Assembly: GCF_000092065.1 (NCBI RefSeq)
Contig: NC_009363.1
Span: 434,001 to 498,000, forward strand
Origin: Ostreococcus lucimarinus CCE9901
Taxonomy: Eukaryota; Chlorophyta; Mamiellophyceae; Mamiellales; Bathycoccaceae
DNA length: 64,000 nt
Reading direction: 5' to 3'
The notes under the pieces were generated by a model that saw only the letters and a list, made by a program, of their open reading frames with translations, did no database searches and was not told the DNA's origin. The position numbers were made by a program, and so were the translations under genes. Positions 57,391-64,000 of the stretch are shown in pieces. Position 1 is the first letter of the stretch; each line of letters begins with the position of its first letter.

Positions 57391-59296
57391 ATGAGTCTTC
57401 GCCCGGGGTCCAAGGCGAGCGAACGGAAGAAGGGCTTCAAGAAAGCCATCGACGCCGATGAGGCGCGACGGAAGCGCGAAGGTGCGCGGGGTGACGCGCG
57501 CGAGCGATGACGCGCGCGGACGGGCGCGGAGACGGCGCGCGGGCGCGAAGCGAGGGAGATTAAGTCGCGGTGGGATGATCTGGCGGCACGAAAACGGTGG
57601 ACGCGCGCGCGCGCAGCGCGCGCGCGAGGCGACGGCGACGCGGAGACGACGAAGGACTGACGATGCACGCGCGCGCGCGGTGGTCGGCGAACGCAGATAA
57701 CATGATTCAGATTCGTAAGGATAAGCGCGAGGAGGCGATGATGAAGAAGCGAAGGTGCGCGCGAGACGACGACGCGCGCGAGGCGGAAAACGCGAACGCG
57801 CGGTGATTCATCGGACGGTGACTGACGAAGTGGGTTTATGATGACGCAGGGACGGTGCGACTGGAAGCGTGGCGTCGGATTCGACGGCGATGACGGGTTC
57901 GCCGGGCGGGGGATCGGTGCAGAGCAAGCTCGCGCAGTTGCCGCAAATGCTTGAAGCGCTGAAGAACCCGGATCCGAACGTGCAACTCGAGGCAACGATT
58001 GCGTTTCGTAAACTTCTTTCCATCGAGCGATCGCCGCCGATCGATCAGGTGATTGAGACCGGCGCGACGCCGTTTTTCGTCGAGTTTTTAAAGCGTACCG
58101 ATGTTCCAAAGTTGCAGTTTGAAGCCGCGTGGGCGCTGACGAACATCGCCTCTGGTACGAGCGAGCACACGGCGATCGTGATCGATCATGGGGCTGTGCC
58201 CATCTTTATCGCGCTGTTGGGTTCAGACAACCCCGACGTGCGCGAGCAAGCGGTTTGGGCGCTCGGGAACATCGCGGGCGACAGTCCGCGGTGCCGCGAC
58301 TTGGTGTTGCACGCCAACGCGTTGCATCCGCTCCTCGCGCAACTCAACGCCGAAGCGAAGATCCAGATGCTTCGTAACGCGACGTGGACTTTGTCGAACT
58401 TTTGCCGCGGTAAACCTCAGCCTGACTTTAGCGCGTTGCGAGCGGCGCTTCCGGCGCTCGCTCGCTTGGTGCACTCGAACGACGAGGAGGTGCTCACTGA
58501 TGCGTGCTGGGCGCTCTCGTACCTTAGCGACGGTACGAACGACAAGATCCAGGCCGTTATCGAGGCTGGAGTGTGCCGACGTCTCGTGGAGCTCTTGGCG
58601 AGCAACCATCCGAGCGTGTTGATTCCGGCGCTTCGAACGGTTGGTAACATCGTGACCGGCGACGACTATCAGACTCAAATCATCATCAACTGCCACGCTC
58701 TGAAGGCGTTGCTCGGATTATTGGCGGGAGACTACAAGAAGAGCATTAAAAAGGAAGCGTGCTGGACGATCTCGAACATCACCGCCGGTAACAAGGACCA
58801 AATCCAAAGCATCATTGACGAGCAAATGGTGCCGCCGTTGGTCGAGTTGCTCGCCAACGCCGAATTCGATATTAAGAAGGAGGCGGCCTGGGCGATTTCT
58901 AACGCCACGAGCGGTGGTACGCATCAACAGATCAAGTATCTCGTCAGCCAAGGGTGCATCAAGCCGCTGTGTGATCTCATCAACTGCAGCGACGCGCGCA
59001 TCGTCACCGTCGCGCTCGAGGGGTTGGAGAACATTTTAAAAGTCGGCGAGGCTGATCGCGGCGACAACATGGAAGCCCCGAACGTTTTCGCGCAATACAT
59101 CGACGAAGCCGAGGGGTTGGAGAAGATCGAATCGTTACAGAATCACACCAACGACGACATTTACCAAAAGGCGATGCGTCTTTTGGAGACGTATTTCGGT
59201 TTAGAGGACGACGACGCGCAAAACCTCATGCCCGAGGTCCAGGGCGACCAGTTCGCCTTCGGCGCCGGCGCGCCCACGGGCGGGTTCAACTTTTAG
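57391..59296 (+). CDS. Importin alpha (three exons)
   Basis: Exons 57391..57481, 57697..57754 and 57850..59296 give 531 residues. Exon 1 codes [20 protein letters not shown] and completes a classic basic importin-beta-binding (IBB) domain with exon 2 ([18 protein letters not shown]). Exon 3 has ten armadillo repeats, with [36 protein letters not shown] and WTISNITAG marking the NLS-binding Trp-Asn ladder. It carries NLS cargo into the nucleus with importin beta. Introns (215 and 95 nt) have GTGCGC donors and CTGAC branches, phases 1 and 2. Without the first two exons the IBB domain would be missing and the only start would be a GTG at 57869. Confidence 0.96.
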
Positions 59297-59345
59297 ACTT
59301 TTTTCGCGCGATGGATGAAACGACTTTTTTCGCGCGATGGATGAA

Positions 59346-59382
<37 letters not shown>

Positions 59383-59384
59383 TC
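59296..59384. repeat. 26-bp direct repeat plus (CGA)n tract downstream of importin alpha
   Basis: A 26-bp unit (GACTTTTTTCGCGCGATGG plus ATGAAAC) occurs twice, at 59296-59321 and 59322-59347, starting on the last base of the stop codon. It passes directly into about a dozen CGA triplets ending near 59384. It lies in the importin alpha 3' UTR or the promoter of the next gene. Confidence 0.9.
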
Positions 59385-59490
59385 ACTAGCTCTTGAAATC
59401 AACGCAAATATTCACCCGCGTCGCCGCGCCACCTGGAGTTTCATAACGTCACCCAACAGCCGCGCTCGCGTCGCCACACGCGCGCGCGCC

Positions 59491-62040
59491 ATGCGCCCGA
59501 TCGCGCGATCGCGCGCCCGCGCGCGCGAAACACTTCGCGGCGCGTGGTTCCGGCTCGCGATCTGCGCCGCCTGCGCCCTCGCGCGCGCGAAATCCGCGCG
59601 AGGGCACGACGATGACGCATCGGGACGCGGCGCGCCCGCGTGGGTGTTGACGACGCTCACCGACGTTCGAGCGCGCGCGAGCGTCGACGGTGGCTACGCG
59701 CCCGAGGTGACGTTCACGCTCGATGCGTTCGGGACGTCGCACGACGTGCGCGTGGCGGTGAACGAGGAATTGACGTCGGGAGGGTGCGCGGCGAAACGGC
59801 GACTGGGCGCGAGCGACGCCGACTCGAGACGCCGACGCGAGGAGGGTCGGAGAAAACGCGAGGGAGGGCGGCGCGCGCGCGAGCTTTCGTCGGAGACGTC
59901 GAGCGCGCGCGCGCACGTGGAGACGATCGGGGAGAGCGATTTCGAGGTGATACCGATGGGGGCGTTCGGCGCGCGCGGCGCGGCGCGATGCCAGTATTTG
60001 GGCGCGACGACGAACGCGACGGTGAGAACCGCGGCGGCGTGCGCGCTGTGCGATGGGTTCGTCAAAGGGCAGATACGCTCGCGAAATGTGACGATCGCGT
60101 TCGAACAGGCGAGCGAGGCGGCGGCGGCGGCGTACTTGGCTTCGCGGACGATGCCGAGCGGGCGACACGCGCTCGAATACGTCGTGCTCAACGTGAGCAC
60201 CGTGCACGCGCACGAGGGGGGTAAGATTGACGAACCACGCATTATGGGGCCGGAAAGGCTCACGTACTTGGACGTTAATGGAAACGCGATGAGCATCGAG
60301 GAGGTTGAGCGGCAGGCGAAGGAGGCAAAGGAACCGGAAGACGCTGACCGCCGCCGAAAGCTTTTGCAAAGCTCGCAGCGATACATCGAACTCGTCGTCG
60401 TCAACGACTACGCGCGGTGTCAAATGTTTAACGGTGACGCGGATGCGTTAGAGGCGGACACGCTCTACGTCGTGAATGTCGTAAATTCGCTGTACGAAAA
60501 CGCATTCTCGCCGCCGATCAAAATAATCCTGAAGGACGTCGTATCGTTCACGGGTGGAGATCCGTACGAGCTCACGTGGCTTTCTGGCTCCGAGGAGGCC
60601 GCGGAAGAAATAATTGACGACATTAACGCGTGGCGGCGGGCGAATATAGGCTCCATCGCGGCGCACGACATGATGCACTTGTTCTCAGGGCTCGATTTCT
60701 ATGGCGTCGGCGACGAACCTGGTGAGAGTTCGCCTCACGTTATTGGCTTAGCGTCGCAGTACGCCGACTTCGGGTACAGCGGCGCTTGCGTGCAGTCAAA
60801 ATACTGCTCACAACTGCCCCCGGGAGTGTCGTCGGGTAGCGCTATGCTCACCGAGGGGGGCTGTTACGTTATATCTGGGCTGAAGTACTGCTGCTTCACC
60901 GCTGTGCAAGTCGCGGCGATCTCGATGGTTTGGAAAGCCAGCTCGCAACGAGACGCCATCACCGTCGCGCACGAAATCGGTCACCAACTCGGCTTCTCGC
61001 ACGATCACGTTGATTACGACTCGTGTCCGCAGTACGGCCAGATCATGGCAGTATACGCTAACTGGGAACTCGAGGTCGATTGGAGCACGTGCTCGAAGAC
61101 GGAATACGCTGCAAAAATCGGCGATATTTATCACGAATGTTTACTCGAGACGGAAACCGCGAGCACGTCGGTGTGCGGAAACGGGATCGTCGAGCCTGGG
61201 GAGCAGTGCGATTGTCCGGACAAAAACTGCACGTGTTACGATCACTGCTGCAATGCAGAGACGTGTCAGCTTTTGACGAACGCCACGTGTTCCGCGGTTG
61301 ATGGTTGCTGCGACGCTTCGACGTGCACGGTTGCCGCGTCGGGCACGGTTTGTCGCGCGTCGCTCGGCTCGTGCGACACCGCGGAAACGTGTGATGGAAC
61401 ATCGAAATCGTGTCCTGTGGACACGATCACGGCTTATGGAACCGCCTGCACGGACGCGAACGGTGATGTAGGCGCTTGTTGGGCAAACGAGTGCCGCAAT
61501 CGAGATTGGAAGTGTCAGGATTTAAGTGCGAACACGTACGGCGGCGTGCGAACGTCCACCGCGCGATGTCCGGCAACGGCGTACGCGCCCGCGCAAATCG
61601 CGGGCTCGTCGACCGCGTGCTCGAGTGGCGAAGGAGCTCAACCGTGGTATTGCTTCTCGGACGCCACGTCATGCTACGCTGGCTTGTACGCTGGCTTTAC
61701 TACGATAAACGCGTCGCTCGGCTTTCCCTGCGGCGCCGCGACTGCGGGAGTGCACTCGAACGTGTGCGATGGTTTGGGTTCGTGTGTGGCGCTGTCGTCG
61801 GTGATGCCGACGTACACTTCACCTTTGCCGACGTTGTCGCAACAACGCGAGCGAGACTGCGCCGCCTATCCAACGCCGACGGGGTACGTGCATCCCGTCG
61901 TCACGCCGCCTTCCTCGACGCCTGTTCCGTCGTCGACGCCGCCGACGACGCCGCCGTCGACGCCGTCGAGCGCGCCGATTCGAACTATTTCAACGCTGCT
62001 GTATATGTTGACGCTGACGCTCTGCCTGTCGCTCTCTTAG
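59491..62040 (+). CDS. ADAM-like (reprolysin) metalloproteinase with disintegrin-like domain
   Basis: The protein has 849 residues. A basic start leads into a hydrophobic stretch (LRGAWFRLAICAACALA) that fits a signal sequence. The prodomain runs to about residue 290, then RYIELVVVNDYARCQ starts the catalytic domain as in ADAMs. The zinc site is HEIGHQLGFSHDH followed by a Met-turn region (YGQIMAVY). A disintegrin-like part begins CGNGIVEPGEQCDC, with Cys-rich sequence behind. A Pro/Ser/Thr-rich spacer and a hydrophobic tail (ISTLLYMLTLTLCLSLS) suggest a GPI or membrane anchor. It should shed or process surface or extracellular proteins. ADAMs are best known in animals and fungi. Confidence 0.9.
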   Translation: MRPIARSRARARETLRGAWFRLAICAACALARAKSARGHDDDASGRGAPAWVLTTLTDVRARASVDGGYAPEVTFTLDAFGTSHDVRVAVNEELTSGGCAAKRRLGASDADSRRRREEGRRKREGGRRARELSSETSSARAHVETIGESDFEVIPMGAFGARGAARCQYLGATTNATVRTAAACALCDGFVKGQIRSRNVTIAFEQASEAAAAAYLASRTMPSGRHALEYVVLNVSTVHAHEGGKIDEPRIMGPERLTYLDVNGNAMSIEEVERQAKEAKEPEDADRRRKLLQSSQRYIELVVVNDYARCQMFNGDADALEADTLYVVNVVNSLYENAFSPPIKIILKDVVSFTGGDPYELTWLSGSEEAAEEIIDDINAWRRANIGSIAAHDMMHLFSGLDFYGVGDEPGESSPHVIGLASQYADFGYSGACVQSKYCSQLPPGVSSGSAMLTEGGCYVISGLKYCCFTAVQVAAISMVWKASSQRDAITVAHEIGHQLGFSHDHVDYDSCPQYGQIMAVYANWELEVDWSTCSKTEYAAKIGDIYHECLLETETASTSVCGNGIVEPGEQCDCPDKNCTCYDHCCNAETCQLLTNATCSAVDGCCDASTCTVAASGTVCRASLGSCDTAETCDGTSKSCPVDTITAYGTACTDANGDVGACWANECRNRDWKCQDLSANTYGGVRTSTARCPATAYAPAQIAGSSTACSSGEGAQPWYCFSDATSCYAGLYAGFTTINASLGFPCGAATAGVHSNVCDGLGSCVALSSVMPTYTSPLPTLSQQRERDCAAYPTPTGYVHPVVTPPSSTPVPSSTPPTTPPSTPSSAPIRTISTLLYMLTLTLCLSLS

Positions 62041-62090
62041 AATGCTCTAGAATCGTAATGTAATTTACAAACTTTCGCGCGAACGAGACG

Positions 62091-62978
62091 CTACGCCCTC
62101 TTGACGCTCACGCTGAGCGCGTCCTTTTTCGGCCCGCCCTCTTCGCCCTTCCACACCTGCTCATACTCAAACATCGCCTCCAATAAATGCGTGTCGTACC
62201 GACCCGCGCTCGAATCGACGTACTCTAAATACCCCGGCGCGCCCGGATACACGACGTTATCCGCGACGACGATCGTCCCCCGACGAACCACGCCCGCGTC
62301 TTCGTACAACTTCAAATCCGGCAAATACCGCTCCTTCGCGTGATCGAGAAACAACACATCCGCGCCCTCCGTCGTCCCGACCCCCTTCACGCTCTCCACG
62401 AACGCGCGCGCGTCCCCCACCGCCTCCGATCCCGCCGCCGTCAGCACTCGCACCCGATCGTCCAGCCCCGCGTACGCGAGCGCCCATCGCGCCACCTCCG
62501 CGTGTCGCGCCTCGTACTCGACGCACAGCATCCTCGCCCTCGCGCTCTTAAACCGCATCGCCGTCGCGATCGCGCTGTACCCCAAAAACGTCCCGATCTC
62601 CACGCAGCACTCCAGCTTCGGCGCGCGATCGAGCTCGCGTCCCAGCAGCGCCGCCTTCGCCCGTCCCAGCGCGTACGTCGGGTACCGCGCGAAGAACGCG
62701 TCGTACGCCTCGAGGATCGACGCCCCGTCGCCGCGCGTCGCGCGCCGCTCCAGGTACGGAATCACGTCCCGAGGTTCGCGATACGGCCACCGCGCGTAAA
62801 ACGTCGCCGCGTCGTCGTCGTCGTCGTCGTCGCGCGCGTCCGCGTCGCGTCGCGTCGTGGACGTGAGCGCGAGCGTCAGCGTCGTCATCATCGCCGCGCG
62901 TCGATTCGTCGTCGCCGGCGTTCGAGTCGTCGCGCGCGGGACGCGCGCGGACGCGCGCACCGCCGGCGTCGCGCGCAT
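62091..62978 (-). CDS. SAM-dependent O-methyltransferase, COMT/CCoAOMT-like
   Basis: The protein has 295 residues. An Arg/Thr-rich leader (about 45) and an aspartate run precede the enzyme. The SAM motif is CCVEIGTFLGYSAIA, then LCVEYEARHAEVARWALAYAG, then ADVLFLDHAKERYLPDL with the metal-binding Asp, GTIVVADNVVYPGAPGYLEY, as in catechol and caffeoyl-CoA O-methyltransferases. The acceptor (catechol-like phenol) is inferred only. The leader could direct it to plastid or mitochondrion. The frame extends upstream to 63593 as Arg-rich sequence, which I count as promoter. Confidence 0.85.
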   Translation of the reverse strand: MRATPAVRASARVPRATTRTPATTNRRAAMMTTLTLALTSTTRRDADARDDDDDDDAATFYARWPYREPRDVIPYLERRATRGDGASILEAYDAFFARYPTYALGRAKAALLGRELDRAPKLECCVEIGTFLGYSAIATAMRFKSARARMLCVEYEARHAEVARWALAYAGLDDRVRVLTAAGSEAVGDARAFVESVKGVGTTEGADVLFLDHAKERYLPDLKLYEDAGVVRRGTIVVADNVVYPGAPGYLEYVDSSAGRYDTHLLEAMFEYEQVWKGEEGGPKKDALSVSVKRA

Positions 62979-63404
62979 CGCGGGCGGCGCGCGTCGCGAT
63001 GCGTCGCGACGCGTCGTCGCGTCGTCGTCGGCGGCGGTGTCGCCCGCACGCCCGGGTGTTTCGGTCACGCCCGGGTGTTTCGACCGGTCGGTCGCCGCGT
63101 TCCAGCGTGGCGACGGCCGATCGCGCGAGACCGCGACGCGCGCGCGCGACGCGCCGAGGCGCGCGCGACGCGAGCGACGGGCACCGCGATCGAGAGCGCG
63201 CGGACGGCGTCTCGACCGCGTCGCGCGACGCGACGACGTCGAGCGACGACGATGATGAAGACGATCGAGACGACGAAGACGCATCGGCGATCGGCGCGCG
63301 GCGTCGAACGACGGCGCGGGACGACGACGCGCGCGGAAGGACGCGCGGGACGACGACGGCGCGACGATGCGTCGAACGAACGTCGTCGTCGCGGGCTCGG
63401 GGCG
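62979..63404. promoter_or_regulatory. Divergent intergenic region, OMT and membrane/coiled-coil gene
   Basis: About 425 bp of CG-rich DNA with a duplicated GTTTCG(G/A)(T/C)C motif around 63058-63082 and GATCG words. All six frames are open for long stretches. It presumably holds both promoters; no further feature is seen. Confidence 0.35.
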
Positions 63405-64000
63405 ATGCGCGCGCGGGACGAAGGACGGAGGGACGAAGCGCGCGGGGACCGGGACGGCGAGCGGCTTCGGGAGAGCGGCGCGGTCGCGTTGGCGATCGCG
63501 TTCGGGTTGGGATTCGCGAGCCCGAGCGCGAGGGCGGTGTGGCCGTTTCGGACGGTGCGAGCGACGACGTCGGAGGTGTCGGAGAGCGAACATCGGTCGG
63601 TGGTGGAGATGTTCGCCGAGGCGTTCGAGGAAGCCGAAGCGGCGGTCGAAGCCGAAGTCGTCGAAGTCGTCGAAGACGTCGTCGCGAAGCGAGACGGCGC
63701 GGCGGTCGGGGCGGTTCTGGTTCCGGCCGCGTGCGTCGTCGCCGTCGCGGCGCTCGCGTGCGTGACGTATGCACAGCGGTACGCGTTAATGTTGTGGGCG
63801 ACGAAGGCGTTGGATCAGTGGGAGGCGAACGATCCAAACTTTCCGAGCAAGCAGCTGCGATGGCAACAACTCTTGGACGAGGAGGTGAGCAAGAGGGAGG
63901 CTTTGAACGAGGAATGGCTCGAGCGATTACAGGCGGAAAAGGCGAAAACCAAAGCGAACGCGGATGAGATGCAACAGCGCATCGAAGAAGAACGCGCGCT
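63405..64000 (+). CDS. Membrane/coiled-coil protein of unknown function (partial, 3' end outside the window)
   Basis: The frame runs off the right edge after about 198 codons. It starts with a short charged leader, a hydrophobic stretch AVALAIAFGLGFASPSARA (signal or transit region), an acidic Glu/Ala/Val-rich part, a clear membrane helix (AVLVPAACVVAVAALACVTYA), then SKQLRWQQLLDEEVSKREAL and further charged helix, like a coiled coil. The ATG at 63405 is the first in this frame after the CG-rich promoter. Family unknown; a plastid membrane protein with a cytosolic or stromal coil is plausible. Confidence 0.65.
   Translation, partial: MRARDEGRRDEARGDRDGERLRESGAVALAIAFGLGFASPSARAVWPFRTVRATTSEVSESEHRSVVEMFAEAFEEAEAAVEAEVVEVVEDVVAKRDGAAVGAVLVPAACVVAVAALACVTYAQRYALMLWATKALDQWEANDPNFPSKQLRWQQLLDEEVSKREALNEEWLERLQAEKAKTKANADEMQQRIEEERA

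Noticed and set aside
57869-59296. Importin alpha without IBB domain, starting with GTG
   Set aside because: The missing IBB is found in two upstream exons with matching phases.

Overview
The window looks like nuclear DNA of a picoplanktonic green alga of the Mamiellophyceae, most like Ostreococcus. The genes are eukaryotic (80S ribosomal proteins eL18 and eS7, importin alpha, gamma-tubulin complex GCP2, VDAC-like porin, signal peptide peptidase, HVA22/REEP). Plant plastid functions are present (FAD4-like desaturase, MEX1-like maltose transporter, Rubisco-LSMT-like SET protein, NFU, plastid-type malonyl-ACP transacylase). The DNA is GC-rich, genes are packed tens to a few hundred bases apart on both strands, and most are single-exon. 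The few introns I could reconstruct are short (85-341 nt), with GTGCGY- or GTACGN-type donors and a near-invariant CTGAC branch motif. No transposon, tRNA, rRNA, CRISPR array or bacterial operon was seen. The genus assignment is inference.

Layout. 0-5 kb: PQ-loop membrane protein (cut by the window edge), 5-formyl-THF cyclo-ligase, METTL2/6/8-type methyltransferase, APS kinase, VDAC-like porin. 5-13 kb: a coiled-coil protein, a DEDDh-exonuclease/RecG-helicase fusion, and plastid malonyl-CoA:ACP transacylase. 13-24.7 kb: NFU scaffold with an unusual N-terminal domain, ankyrin-DHHC S-acyltransferase, two small unknowns (one PDZ-like), BRAP2-like RING/UBP protein, SURF6-like protein, GCP2, eL18. 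24.7-31.8 kb: foldback repeats at the 3' end of a MEX1-like gene, SET methyltransferase, eS7, EttA-type ABC-F protein. 31.9-41.5 kb: PC-esterase-like type II membrane protein, PDAT, an unknown, FAD4-like desaturase, ankyrin protein, signal peptide peptidase, HVA22/REEP. 41.6-49.2 kb: TPR, EF-hand, SEH1-like WD40, GCIP-like, small membrane protein, GNAT, unknown. 49.5-64 kb: BspA-like (DUF285) surface repeat protein, DPH6-RidA fusion, repetitive plastid coiled-coil protein, RING/EF-hand protein, importin alpha, ADAM-like metalloproteinase, O-methyltransferase, and a membrane/coiled-coil protein cut by the right edge.

Genes are arranged as independent units, often as divergent pairs sharing short promoters, so neighbours do not form a pathway. 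The points most worth following are the exonuclease-RecG fusion, the NFU protein with a GIY-YIG-like front domain, the DUF285 and ADAM-like surface proteins, the foldback repeats after the MEX1-like gene, and a coding exon of eL18 that consists only of the ATG.
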